Numbered from the stretch's first letter, positions 33,551-44,669 are shown. The stretch: 64,000 bases of DNA from Branchipolynoe longqiensis (GCA_030323885.1 CM059193.1:74189543-74253542); one strand, 5' to 3'. Notes: generated by a model not told the origin, from the sequence alone. Numbers and translations are program-made.

Positions 33551-34149
33551 ATGGACAGCATCTCATTGTCACTCTACGGAACGCAGCCATTTCCACCTAT
33601 GCTCTCTCAGGAAAATTATGAATATCTGGTGCCAGAATAAGATCCCAGACACTGTAGTCTTAGAGAGGGCAGAAATGGTCAGCATTGACTGCATGGCACG
33701 AGAGCACAATTAAGGTGAGCTGGTCATGTAGTCCGCATGGATGAGGATAGAATACCAAAAGCTCTCTTCTTTTGTGAACTTGTAAAAGGATGCAGAAATC
33801 AAGGTGCTCAGAAGAAAAGGTTCAAGGACTGCCTTAAATACGACCCAAAGAAAGCTAAGCAAAAACATCAGCAGGGAAAATATAGTCTCCTCCATCTACC
33901 AGACTCAGACAGCAGCCACACATTCGTCCAATGTGCCACTGAACATTCCGAGCACAGATGGACTCATCAGTCATCCAAGAGTTCACAACAAATGGTGCAT
34001 TAATCAAGTGTAGCGAATCTAGCTTATAACTACTCGTAAACAACCAAGTGCCGAGAAAAATCGAATAAATTAAGACAGCATCACAGCTGTCCAGCGTTGA
34101 AAACAAGCACCCTGACAGGAGCTTATACGTTATGGGCAGAGTAAATACC

Positions 34150-34360
34150 TCGTCAAAAAAAAAAAAGATTTAACAAAAAAAACAAACAAAAAAAACCAAG
34201 GCCTGGAACATGACACGAGAGAGAGGGAGTGACAGGAGAAAGAGAGAGAGAGAAAGAGTTTGTTGATTGGTTGTTGGAGTTTTAAGTCCTGGCAACATCT
34301 ACGGTCATATCAGGATGGGGGAGAGAGACAGAGAGAGAGCGAGAGAGAGAGAGAGAGAGA
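34150..34360. repeat. A-rich and (GA)n low-complexity tract with a SINE1 tail piece
   Basis: AAAAAAAAAAAA at about 34156, GAGAGAGAGAGA at 34240-34255 and 34320-34360; between them a minus-strand SINE1 end (GTTGGAGTTTTAAGTCCTGG, 34272-34291). Confidence 0.7.
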
Positions 34361-34652
34361 AGGTGCATGGTGTATACTACTACCATTTTGGATACCATGC
34401 AATCGAGTCCAACCCTGCCGTATAATAAATAACTTATGTCTAGGGGGGCGTAGTGTGGTGTATGAGTTTTTTTTGTGTGAGGATGAAAACATCTCAGAAC
34501 TGGAATCCGCTATGCCCTGTTTAAATTTGCCGATTACCAAGGATGCGACCTGATTCTTATTGTAGCTGACTGCCCTGTCTAAGCTGGGTGTACTGGTGAT
34601 GCCCCTCAGACATGGGGCGGTGGAGCGGGTGAGGGGAATCGTATTTCACAAA

Positions 34653-35224
34653 AGCTGTGTTCACACGTGCAAAGTTTATGTCGACTTAGACAAGTCGATT
34701 TATATGAATCGATTTAGTGTCGTGTTCACACACGCAGTACTTTTAGCCGGAAATTGATATCTGTGCATGAGCAAGTCCAGTCTGACCAGGGCCAGTTTTC
34801 GGTTAGGCGATGTCACTACGAGAGAGTGGGTTCGACCTAGATATGTATGGACTGAATCGTATTGGTTTGGAATGGTCAAAACTTCTGCTGGGCAGTGAAA
34901 CCCTAAAAATAAATGATGAAAAAAATATCTGTGCACAGCTAGCAGTTTCATAAAGCAAATTTACCGGAAAGTCAACAAACTCAGGTCTCGACTGTGACGT
35001 GCTTAATCGCCTCAAGTAAGTCGGTTGCGTTCACGCGGGCGATATAAGTCGATTCATAAAATTTGCTTCATATAAACCACCTACAGAGATGGTTTATAAA
35101 TTCCGGCTTATATGATTTGAATCAGCCCTAAACCGACTCAGACGCGCGTTCACACGCCAAATGTGAGCCGAACTAGGCAAGTCGATTTATATGATTCGAA
35201 TTAACTGCCCGTGTGAACAGGGCT
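34653..35224. mobile_element. M4-type MITE (AGCTGTGTTCACACG), AAA duplication
   Basis: Left AGCTGTGTTCACACGTGCAA; complement of right AGCCCTGTTCACACGGGCAG. AAA at 34650-34652 and 35225-35227. The interior iterates AAGTCGATTTATATGA; a diverged relative lies at 44670. Confidence 0.8.
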
Positions 35225-35475
35225 AAAGTGAACTGCTAGCCATCAACGACTGTTTCCCGCCCGTAGATTTCGACTACACTAGTACAATGTGAAGTCACCA
35301 GAATATAGTTTGCTAGCAATATAGCCACATTTGGTCATCAGGAACCATTTGCTTATAGGCTAAATGTTCTTAAGCTCCTTAAGGGGACAGTTACATCATA
35401 ATATCAGCTGTTAGAGTGATGTAGGCCAGGGAATGTTTACATGGTTGGATAGGCTTTCTCTATCAAATAAAATTG

Positions 35476-36036
35476 AAACCGGTGTAGCAGGAAATCACAA
35501 TTCCTGTATATCGCAAACACCCACTTTTTGATTTCCTAGGAAATCGCAAAACCCCATGCCATATATGGACATGGGGGGTTAGCGATTTCCTAGGAAATGA
35601 CATATCCCCACTAGACATCACAAACCCCCCCATGTTTGGCAGTGTTTATCCTAATGAAAACATCTTTGTGATAGCGCAATTTGTAATTCCGACCGCACAT
35701 GCACTGAAAAGGGCTTTTATTCACAGATGTCGCCACTGTGGCCATTGTAAAGGCCCGGTAAAGAGGTGCGGTAATATCCTGGTATTATCACTCAGTTTCA
35801 GGATTGGCAATGTAAACGATGTCGTTAGCAAAATGGCCTTTTTAGTTCCAACTTCAGTCACTGCATACAGTAAATAGAACTATTTTAATATTCCAAATTC
35901 TATTTATCCATTATTTAAACCAATATTTACTAGTGTATTAGTTGAATATTACAAAATGCTACAAAGCATGGGGCGTTTGCGATTTCCCCTGGGTGTGCGA
36001 TCTCTAGGGGTTTGCGATTTCCTGCTACACCGGTTT
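35476..36036. mobile_element. MITE with AAACCGGTGTAGCAGG ends
   Basis: Left AAACCGGTGTAGCAGGAAAT and complement of right AAACCGGTGTAGCAGGAAAT are identical over 20 nt. The interior contains several GATTTCCTAGGAAATCGC-type palindromes. 561 bp, non-coding. Confidence 0.85.
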
Positions 36037-36300
36037 AGACTCATGAATTTTAGATAAAGGTTATACAGAAGTAATTCACTACAATGGCGTTCCTCCGGAA
36101 AAGTATCACAAATCCTACTTTGCAGTTTGAAGCCGGCTTACTATGCCCTTTAACCTATGTAATTCCATCTGTCCCATCCCTACATGACGTCACAGAATGG
36201 GATACTTTAGGTCCAAACCAGTGGGAGAAGATTGATATGTCTAGGGTTACTACACTAAGTAGTCTCAGTAGTTCTACGTTAAATGAATGTGAATATTTTG

Positions 36301-36642
36301 TTAAAGCTACATAGTCCGATGAAGCATCAACTTTTCAAAACCAAATTAATTACATCTAACTTGGATATTGATCAATGCATTTATTAAACATGTGTTGCCA
36401 CATATAAGGGGATACTCGGGCAATTTAATAGAACCTCTTACTGCTGAAGCCCATGGTGTCACAGTGTTGGCAAGCTTGCCAAAACTAATTTGACATGTTT
36501 GCACTTCAAATATCTCAAAAGTTAGCCATTTTAAATAAAGGTTACTTCAAACTAAAGTATCGTGGATTATAACAATCAATTTGAAAAAATTTTCTAAAAA
36601 AATTGACAGCAACTCAAAACCATCGGAATATCCACCTTTGAG
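36301..36642 (+). mobile_element. MITE M1
   Basis: TTAAAGCTACATAGTCCGAT at the left; right end degraded (ACCATCGGAATATCCACCTT). Contains TTGGCAAGCTTGCCAAAAC and GTTAGCCATTTT landmarks. Confidence 0.75.
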
Positions 36643-36719
36643 CTATGGAGAATAGTCATGTAAAGAACACGTGTTAAAACCAGGTAACCAGGTATTTCAA
36701 GTTGCATGATCCGTTGGTT

Positions 36720-37101
36720 TTTAGGCTTTGAGTTTACATTGTCATTTGAGATGTGGACTTATCGAAGGATGATGAAAATATCATGGACAAAGAAGATCAC
36801 CAACAAAGAAGTTCTCAGAAAAAGTAAAAATAAGAAAAGCTTGTTTGCCACTATACAGACAAAGAAACTTATTTATTTTGGCCACATCATTCGTCAGAGT
36901 TCAATATACCGTACATTGTTGGAAGGGAAGGTGAATGGCAGCAGAGGGAGAGGGAGACCAAGAACATCATGGTTTACAAATATTTCACAGTGGACAGGCT
37001 TGAATTATTCACAGTCTATCAGAACAGCACAACATCGGGACAAGTGGAGAACCATTGCATCCAACCCTCGACTAGAGGATGGAACTATTGATTGATTGAT
37101 T
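36720..37101 (+). pseudogene. LINE A, short 3' copy with 12-bp target duplication
   Basis: Encodes FEMWTYRRMMKISWTKKITN, FGHIIRQSS, GRGRPRTSW and KWRTIASNPRLEDGTID, nearly the same as LINE A. GATCCGTTGGTT occurs at 36708-36719 and again at 37102-37113, a clean target-primed duplication. Ends in ATTGATTGATTGATTGAT. Only about 380 bp was copied. Confidence 0.85.
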
Positions 37102-37112
37102 GATCCGTTGGT

Positions 37113-38012
37113 TAAAGTTGCACAGTCCGATGGCTTTCGAATTGTTGCCTTATTTTTTAGGTAAATATACCAAGTTGACCATTATAACCTAATATGCATT
37201 ATTCCTGAATCATTTTGATGAGAAATGGCTAATTTCTTTAGCAATATGAGCTAAAGGAATCCTAAATAATGTTGGCAAGCTTGCCAAAACTCTTGTTGTT
37301 GTGGCCCAGATTCACATCTTGCGATGGCCACGTGAAGAGGAATGACCTATTAATGTGTAGTTAGTCTGGTCCCCTATCATGTCTTAGTGGCTCATCGAGC
37401 TGGTAAGACTCAGCTACACCTCCCCCCACCCCACACACACTGTGCCCAGTGATTGTGAGTGTTTGGGGGAGGGGGTATGTGTATGGGGTGAGTATCTGAT
37501 TAGCACACACTCCGAGAACCCCACTGTGTGTGATGGTGTGTGTGTGAGGGGGCGGGGGGGGGGAGGTATGTGCGAGGGATGGGTGTTTGGAGGGGTGTGT
37601 AGGGAGGCTAGAACCTAGAAGCTAGTGTCAATGTCAGTGAGTGTGTGTGGGTGTGTGAGTGCTGTGGGGTGGGGGGAGGGGGTTCTGAGGTGGTTGGGTG
37701 GGGGTGACATCAAACTTCCACCATATTTTCTGGAACCGAACTAAAGCCATATATAGTACTGGGAATGAGGGCAAGACTATTCAGGTCATGAGATTGACCT
37801 CCATTGGTTAGTGGCCTCCCTGCCTCATGGCCTTCTCAAAGTAATTGTCAAAAGGAATAAGGTAGTCAATTCACTGATTATTCTGTATAAGCTGTCGCAA
37901 ATCACAAGTTAATGCACCAATATTTAAGTTAGATATAGAGAATCAAATGTAGATAAGTCTTTTGGTTTTGAAAATTATATATTTCAACGGACCATGCAAC
38001 TTTAAAAAAAGG
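37113..38012 (+). mobile_element. MITE M1 split by a GT-rich segment
   Basis: Left half TTAAAGTTGCACAGTCCGAT to GCTTGCCAAAACTC (37113-37293); right half AATGCACCAATATTTAAGTT to GACCATGCAACTTTAA (37912-38012). Between them is about 600 bp, mostly G- and GT-rich (37430-37710), without a gene. Confidence 0.65.
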
Positions 38013-38475
38013 TTCACTTTTGTATTTTAGTTACATGCATCACATTTATAGCATACTATATTTGAGTTAAAACGAGTTCCATTGATAATTGACTAAATTT
38101 TCAAATAACCCTGATTGCAAGCATGCAAAATAATATACTAAGCCTATGGAGAATATGCGCGTTTTAGCAGAAATTCACCCTCAGTTTCCCTTCTTTTAAT
38201 ATAATATAATAATAACTGCTAGGATAATGATGTAGCTATATGTGATTTTCTAATACAATGCATCCATATACCAATGGAAAGAGCTTGAATGATACTTAAA
38301 CATGATAGATAGTCATATAGTTTTTCTAAAGTAAATATCATAAAAGTTATATCACTATCAATTTCCGCTTCTTATTTATTTATTAATTTTGTTACCACTT
38401 TCATCCACAAACTTGAGCAACCCAACCCATTGTGCTAAATCTACCGTAACTGAATCTGTTGGTATTCTTTTTCAG
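38013..38475. other. 3' part of intron 1
   Basis: AT-rich unique sequence ending in the acceptor GGTATTCTTTTTCAG, a good polypyrimidine tract. Confidence 0.6.
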
Positions 38476-38610
38476 CTCCTCAGCAGTGCAACATTGCGCC
38501 GGTGGAACGCAAGAACTGCGGTTTCAATGGGATCACTGAGCAAGCATGCAATGTGAAGGGGTGTTGCTATGACTCAAATGTCGCGGATACCATATGGTGC
38601 TTTGAGCCAA
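38476..38610 (+). CDS. trefoil mosaic gene, exon 2: trefoil domain 1
   Basis: 135 nt, phase 1 at both ends. Encodes PQQCNIAPVERKNCG, QACNVKGCCYDS and TIWCFEP. The six cysteines have trefoil spacing (C-x9-C-x9-C-x4-CC-x10-C) with the family signatures R..CG and GCCYD. In known trefoil domains these pair 1-5, 2-4 and 3-6. The acceptor is TTTTTCAG|CT and the donor CCAA|gtatgt. The codon across the upstream junction becomes Ala after the signal-peptide exon. The next intron opens with a MITE-derived tandem array. Confidence 0.92.
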
Positions 38611-38664
38611 GTATGTTTTATTATGGAAGCATTTGTACTTACTCGGTTCTAGCGGTCTTCCATT

Positions 38665-39235
38665 TCATTTTCAAACTAAAGTAATGTAGATTGTATCGAT
38701 CAACCTAATGCATATCTATCTCAGAAAATGATAGAAACTCATAACCATGTTTACATTTCAAATATATCCTAAGTTAGTTATTTTAAAGCAAAGTTATTTC
38801 AAAATAAAGTAAGGTAGATTATAATGATCAACCTAATGCATAGTTATCTCAGAACATGACAATGTCATAACCATGTTTACGCAAGTATCTCTTAAGTTAG
38901 TTATTTTAAAGCAAAGTTATTTAAAAATAAAGTAAGGTAGATTATAATGATCAACCTAATGCATAGTTATCTCAGAACATGACAATCTCATAACCATGTT
39001 TACGCAAGTATCTCTTAAGTTAGTTATTTTAAAGCGAAGTTACTTCAAAATAAAGTAAGGTAGATTATAACGATCAACCTAATGCATAGTTATCTCAGAA
39101 CATGACAATCTCATAACCATGTTTAGACAAGTGTCTCTTAAGTTAGTCATTTTAAAGCGATGTTACTTCAAAAGAAAGTAAGGTAGATTATAGCGATTAA
39201 CCTAAGAAAGAACCTATTTAAGAAAATAACAGAAA
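38665..39235 (+). repeat. 123-bp tandem array derived from MITE M1, about 5 copies
   Basis: AAAGTAAGGTAGATTATA-type landmarks fall at about 38680, 38807, 38930, 39053 and 39176. The unit holds GATCAACCTAATGCATAGTT, ATCTCAGAACATGACAATST and AAGTTAGTTATTTTAAAGC, all M1 interior words. It starts about 55 nt after the trefoil 1 donor. Confidence 0.85.
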
Positions 39236-40059
39236 CTCATAATCATAATGATGAAATGAAAAGAACAATATTTGGCACTCGAGGGAGTTACGAAGCTTTA
39301 CAGCGATCGTGAGCGTTCTTCCTTGTGTTTGTGGAATGGAATTATTAGACTTTTCACTGTTTTATTGATTTATAATTAATTATACCTGTTAGGATTAAAA
39401 GTACAGAAGCCACGGTGCATAAATTGCAACGATTTTCACGTCCCTACCAATGATAGACCTAACCAACAAGAAAAGTGCTTCCAGTTCCATGACCGACCCT
39501 GCAAAAAGTTGCCGACTGTATTTTTCTTCCGATGAAATTATTTAATCTTTAAAAATAAACCTTTTGCGACCACGCCTGGCTTTACACATGACGTCACAGA
39601 TCACGTGGTTGTTATTGTAAGCATTCATGTCGGACGGCATGCTAATGGTTACAGTGAATGAATCTGACACATTAAATTTTTTGTTCAAAATACATCCTGA
39701 AATCCATTAGCTTTATTTTTTAAAGAAAAATATATTTACATAGATTTATTCTAGTTTAAAATGGGTTTTTTAAGCACCACTGATTGGCACCATGAAACAT
39801 TTATAAAATATCGTTGGTGATCGAGTGTCAATATTAATATCTCTGGACTCTATAGCCAAGAATATTAGAAGTTGGCATTGTTGGTGTAATTATGATTTAT
39901 GTTTTGGGGGGATATTTTAATTACCTATATTATGCCCTACTACAATATATTATGTGTAGACTATACAGTATTCGCATAAATGATATGCTATTGTGATATC
40001 ATATACCTGAGATTAAGGATCATTGCTATCTAGCTATTAGTTTGTGAAAGTATGGCTAA
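39236..40059. other. AT-rich intron 2 sequence
   Basis: No repeat end, RNA gene or coding segment recognised. Confidence 0.45.
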
Positions 40060-40285
40060 CCAGACGGGATGGCCGAATGAGTTAGAGCGTCCGTCTCCCG
40101 TGTTGGTAGATCGTGGGTTCGAATCCTGGTCGAGTCAAACCATTGACTTAAAATTTGATACTTGTCGCTTCCTAGCCAGACGCTCGGCATTACTAGGATA
40201 GGACAAGAAGCAGTGGAATGAGGAAGACCAGTTGTTTGTGACTGAAATTTCCCCTGCTTAAAAAACTAATGTACCAAACAAAAAA
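40060..40285 (+). mobile_element. SINE1 long-tail variant
   Basis: Head CAGACGGGATGGCCGAATGA with B box GGGTTCGAATCCTGG, body GCTTCCTAGCCAGACGCTCG, variant tail GAGGAAGACCAGTTG and GAAATTTCCCCTGCTTAA, then an A-rich end. Confidence 0.8.
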
Positions 40286-40436
40286 ACTAAACAAAAAAAA
40301 AGATATATGGACACGACAATTTTAACTAAAGATTTGAAATAATGTGAAATGATGAGAATAGAGTGACTTTCAAAAGAATAGACAACTTTTCCTATGCGCA
40401 TTGCATTAACTTTTTCCCGGCTCGAAGTAAACTTGC

Positions 40437-41470
40437 TTACAGCTGCATAGTTGGTTTTGAGTTTATATCCTTGTCTATTAGGTAGATCGTTATAATAATG
40501 TACCTTACATTAACTTGAAGTAAGTTTGATTTAAAATGGCTGATTTTGGAGATATTTAAAGTGTAAACATGAAAAGTTAGTTTTGGCGCCTTTACCAAAA
40601 CTCGGACCTCATGCGCTTCAATAGTAAACACGTTCACTTAAATTGATGTATGCCATTATAACTTATACACAGCAATGAATAAGTAATATACAGCAATGAA
40701 TAAGTTATATATAGCAATGAATAAGTTATATACAGCAATGAATAAGATATATACAGCAATGAATAAGTTATATACAGCAATGAATAAGATATATACAGCA
40801 ATGGATAAGTTATATACAGCAATGAATAAGATATATACAGCAATGAATAAGTTATATACAGAAATGAATAAGTTATATACATCAATGAATAAGTTATATA
40901 CATCAATGAATAAGTTATATACAGCAATGAATAAGTAATATACAGCAATGTATGAGTTATATACAGCAATGAATAAGTTATATACAGCAATGAATAAGTT
41001 ATATACAGCCATGAATAAGATATATACAGCAATGAATAAGTTATATACAGCAATGAATAAGTTATATACAGAAATGAATAAGTTATATACATCAATGAAT
41101 AAGTTATATACAGCAATGCATAAGTAATATACAGCAATAAATAAGTAATATACAGCAATGAATAAGTTATATACAGCAATGAATAAGTTATATACAGCAA
41201 TGAATAAGTTATATACAGCAATGCATAAGTAATATACAGCAATAAATAAGTAATATACAGCAATAAATAAGTTATATACAGCAATAAATAAGTAATATAC
41301 AGCAATGAATAAGTTATATACAGCAATGAATAAGTTATATACAGCAATGAATAAGTTATATACAGCAATGAATACTTGCACCAGCATCTAAGTTGGAGAT
41401 GTAGGGTGAGCACTAAATACGTGCTTTGCTTTCGAAAAGTGTATGCTTTTATCCGAGTATGCAACTTTAA
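40437..41470 (-). mobile_element. MITE M1 carrying a 21-bp minisatellite, ending 17 nt before trefoil exon 2
   Basis: Outer parts are M1: TACAGCTGCATAGTTGGTTT to AAATTGATGTATG (40437-40655), and GCACCAGCATCTAAGTTGGA to CCGAGTATGCAACTTTAA (41375-41470). The minisatellite lies between them. Only TTGCATTTGCATTCCAG separates the MITE from the coding exon. Confidence 0.75.
40660..41372 (+). repeat. 21-bp minisatellite (TATATACAGCAATGAATAAGT), about 34 copies
   Basis: Units vary mainly at one or two sites. Because 21 is a multiple of three, long stop-free frames appear on both strands (repeating YITYSLL or LFIAVYN on the minus strand); they have no gene context and are artefacts. Confidence 0.95.
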
Positions 41471-41487
41471 TTGCATTTGCATTCCAG

Positions 41488-41643
41488 AGGTGACTAACTT
41501 TTGCCCAGTCGCAGGAAGGAGAGACCCTCGGATAGAGTGTCCTTATCCGACCAGCCCACCGGGATTACTGCATGAGCGATTTGCATGCCACAAGCTTGGA
41601 TGCTGTTTTGATAACAGCGTTTCTGGACTCTTTTCATGTTTCA
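41488..41643 (+). CDS. trefoil mosaic gene, exon 3: trefoil domain 2
   Basis: 156 nt, phase 1-1. Encodes VTNFCPVAGRRDPRIECPYP, then RFACHKLGCCFDNSVSG and LFSCF. Six cysteines are in trefoil order, but loop 2 is longer than usual: 15 residues (PYPTSPPGLLHERFA) between Cys2 and Cys3 instead of about 9, and the usual CG after Cys2 is CP. Acceptor CATTCCAG|AG; using the next AG would bring a stop into frame, which fixes the choice. Donor TTTCA|gtaagt. Upstream sequence to within 17 nt is mobile DNA. Confidence 0.88.
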
Positions 41644-42875
41644 GTAAGTCATGAAATTCTACCTACATCTTATCTTCGCTACAATTAAGGTTTCCAAAGG
41701 AGACTGTGGTGCAGGGGGAAAAGAACTTAGGAATGGTAGATATCAAAGTAATTTTGTTATAGGTTCAAATAGAGGAAGCCGGGGACCTTGTGGGAGGAAA
41801 GATTATTTATATTTAGCAGTGTTATCGAGGTACAACTGGGAGGGGTCAGTCAACGGCGTCGATGTCCAGGGGAGCTTCCTCGATTGCTGGGTGCTCCGAG
41901 GCCGCCGGAGCTGACCCTTACAAACTAGTCCTTAAACAAGAGGGTGTGTGGGTGTGGTAAATTGTTGTGTGTCCAACGGCTACATAAGCATATTCAGCGC
42001 TTTACAGAGCGACCCAACCAGCCACGGTGCGACCCAACCAGCCACGGTTGAACTCGTTTGAGCTCGTTTAAACTTGTTTCCGACACAAAGGCTAGGGGAC
42101 CAGGTTGGAAACTGAGCGATAATAGATGAAAACTCCTATGCCTCTGCATGAGCAAATAAATGCCAGGGGACCAGGCTAGACCTCCACAGAGCTAGCAGTG
42201 TAGTAAAATATTATTTTACTAGTTTATTGTTCAGATGTTATCACATATTTATGTATCTTTTGCACAGATTAAATTGTTTGAAGTATATTTTGAAATTGAT
42301 CTACATTGATTTCTGTTTAAATCACACAATATCACTACTTAATGAATGGGAAACTCATCCTGCAAGGGTATGCTCGATATTACCCAGTGGCAACTCGTTT
42401 TTCATCCTTTCGTCGCTGTGGACCCTTCTCAACGGCTAAGCGAATCCAAGTGGCTGGTAGGGTTGGGGAGGTTTCTGGGTCAGTGATGTTCGTCTTTCCC
42501 AATGGGGTCATGGTGGATACCTGGCTCCCATCATAGAATCAACCACAATTCGGAATTTATGCAACTATTTAAAATTTGACCATCGAAACGAGTCTATAGG
42601 CAATAACGGCCAGACGCAGCTGGCATCCAGTGGTCAGAGCCCCTCTGAGGTGGCGCCGATGCGATCAATACTGTAACTACACAGGGCCAGTGGATAGGAT
42701 ATAGTGAGTATATAGTAATATAGTATTGAGAACTGAAGATAGATAGTGTCCCCGTTTGTATTCCCATAATAGATTATAGAGCCCATATATATATATATTT
42801 ATACATTTTTATCAACATTACCTATATTTTATAAGCAATGGGAATCAGTGTCCAATGTACATATATAGTTAGTAA
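41644..42875. other. intron 3, first part
   Basis: No recognised element. A short direct duplication GCGACCCAACCAGCCACGGT occurs at 42009 and 42029. The open frames here show no domain and no splice-consistent ends. Confidence 0.4.
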
Positions 42876-43584
42876 AGGGGCTGTCACACTACGACGTACA
42901 TCGTCAGCGCATGCTCAACGTTCGAAAATTTGCCAGTACGTCGGTATTCGTCAAACTTTTCAGTGGGGGGGAAAATAAAAATGGGCCTACACACAACGTA
43001 GACACAATGTACATAACGTATGCAGAACGTATCTCTGACTATTGCTAGCGTATGAGAGCGTTCATGTGCTTGAAAAACGTTCGCAAAACACTTGCATATG
43101 CTGACCAACATTACGTACATTACTCCATTGCTAGAAGTATGGCGTATACGTTGAGTATGCTGGAGATACGGCAGGCATATGTTCGAAGTACGTTAGCAGT
43201 ATGTTATGCATCCATTGGCAGTATGCGGACTGTACACAGACTGCACGTTCCCAACAGGCTGAACGTATGGCTAACATGTAGCAACATATTCCAACGTAAC
43301 CCTAATGTACTCCCAACATACGCCGAAGTATCTCGAACGTACACACAGTGTATGTTCAACATACCAGGCACACGTCAACAGACCTTGGAAATTTTGAGCA
43401 TGCACAACATTTTTTCGGAGCCTTGACGCACGGCGACGTAAGACAACGTATAACGACGTACCCGGAACACACGCGATGTACACCCAACGTATACATACTG
43501 TATGACGATGTACGCTGATGTGTTGGTCGAAAATCACATACGTCGGCATACGCTAAGGCTATACCTTATAGTGTGTCAGACCCT
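42876..43584. mobile_element. M4-type MITE, AACGTA/ACGTAC-rich
   Basis: Left AGGGGCTGTCACACTACGAC; complement of right AGGGTCTGACACACTATAAG. Flanks are TAA at the left and TTA at the right (imperfect duplication). The 709-bp interior repeats CAACGTA, GTACGT and GTATGC words. Confidence 0.75.
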
Positions 43585-43867
43585 TTAAGTCGAAAGAAAT
43601 GCAAGTTTGGAACTTTTGATCGTAAATATATATGATTGTAAAATATAATTATTTTTAATTTAATGAAGCATTAAAATTAATATTACAAGTGTGCGTATTA
43701 TTAAAGCAAACCATGGTGTTAAAATAAAATAAGTAGGGAAATAGATTCATCACAAAAAGCACCAAAAAATACATATTTATTAAGACCCGGTCACATTCAC
43801 CAGAAATATTCCCTCAATGATGCAGATATTCCCAACTGCCACTGGGCTTATTAAAATATGGCAAGGT

Positions 43868-44265
43868 TGTGTTGGCTCAAAGGACCAAGATAACGTGACT
43901 GAGTGGAATATCGTAGCGTGATACCCGTGGAATGGGACGTTATTGTGACAGGGGAGTTAAAAACTCCATAGTCGTTCTTGTATGACCTCAGATATGTTTA
44001 GACCGGAAGGCCCAAATTATTCCTGCCCCTCGCTAGCTATTGCCATTTGTGTCGGGTAATTACTTCTTCTATTTTCAAGTGGTTTTTATTTTCTCAATAA
44101 CATGCTCTTGGTGCTGATGGACTGGTCTTCCAGTCCTAATGACAAATGCCACTACACATTTTTCTATTTTGTTGTTGTTGTTGGTGTACATTAGTTGGTT
44201 ATGCAGGGGACATTTCAGTCGCAGACAACTGGTCTTCCTCCTCATTCCACTGCTCCTTGCCCTAT
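43868..44265. mobile_element. degraded SINE1 pieces
   Basis: Plus-strand body remnant at 43868-44010 (ACGTGACTGAGTGGAATATC) and minus-strand variant-tail piece at 44195-44260 (ATGCAGGGGACATTTCAGTC, CTGGTCTTCCTCCTCATTCC), with unremarkable sequence between. Confidence 0.55.
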
Positions 44266-44530
44266 CGGGCGCGGTGGCCGAATCGGTAGAGCACGAGCCT
44301 CGCGTGCGGAAGGTCGGGAGTTCGGTTCCCGGTCGAGTCAAGCCTCGGCATTAATAGAATAGGGCAAGAACTGGTTAGCTGAGCATCAAGATAATGTGAC
44401 TGAGTGGGATATCGGGTCATGGTGGCGGTGGCCTGATTTCCCATGAGTGTGCACTGTCACAAGTCGGTACCCATCCTGATATGGCCTTAGATGTTGCCAG
44501 GACGTAGAACTCCAACAACCAACCAACCAA
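44266..44530 (+). mobile_element. SINE1 with a well-kept tRNA-like head
   Basis: Head CGGGCGCGGTGGCCGAATCG, AGAGCACGAGCC and B box GGGAGTTCGGTTCCCGG; body shortened (head joins directly to CCTCGGCATTAATAG and a gap precedes CATGAGTGTGCACTG); tail AACTCCAACAACCAACCAAC. Confidence 0.8.
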
Positions 44531-44598
44531 CCTTACTTGTGGTATTGTTAATGTGGCAACATGTCTATATATTAATGTTTGCTTTGAACATTTTACAG

Positions 44599-44619
44599 GG
44601 GTTCCGACTGGTGCTGTAG
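44599..44619 (+). CDS. trefoil mosaic gene, exon 4: 21-nt linker microexon
   Basis: Bounded by CATTTTACAG| and |gtaagtgt, both strong sites, and phase 1 at each end. It adds seven residues (R)VPTGAV(G) between trefoil domains 2 and 3. The tiny size and lack of a domain mean the call rests on splice sites and phase; skipping it would keep the frame, so it may be alternative. A 620-bp MITE starts 51 nt after its donor. Confidence 0.65.
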   Translation, partial: GFRLVL

Positions 44620-44669
44620 GTAAGTGTTGTGTTCCTGTCTCCTCCTATATCAATAGTCGGCCTGTATTA

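Larger units (their letters stand above)
32205..34010 (+). pseudogene. LINE D: RT C-terminal part split by two copies of one MITE
   Basis: Reads KITIDGTALNVVGKLTYLGS then NEITQHLSK before the first MITE; SATFGGLCTEVWD and LLYACES between the MITEs; SHFHLCSLRKIMNIW, KIPDTVVLERAEMVSIDCM and VVRMDEDRIPKALFFCEL after the second. These are the usual C-terminal landmarks of LINE RTs. Setting aside each MITE with one target duplication makes the frame continue across both junctions. Several stops and shifts elsewhere; not functional. Confidence 0.75.

Noticed and set aside
34260..34553. 97-codon open frame with a GAGAGA-rich centre
   Set aside because: Low-complexity repeat and SINE sequence; no domain or splice context.
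7148..38475. Additional trefoil exons in the 31-kb first intron
   Set aside because: I looked for CC-aromatic-Asp with flanking cysteines between splice sites and saw none, but a short or diverged exon could be missed.
40634..41482. 282- and 243-residue open frames on the minus strand
   Set aside because: They are translations of the 21-bp minisatellite, whose period is a multiple of three; no gene context.
41651..41914. 87-codon open frame just after trefoil exon 2 as an extra exon
   Set aside because: It begins past the strong phase-1 donor at 41644, has no domain, and lacks an acceptor in the right phase.
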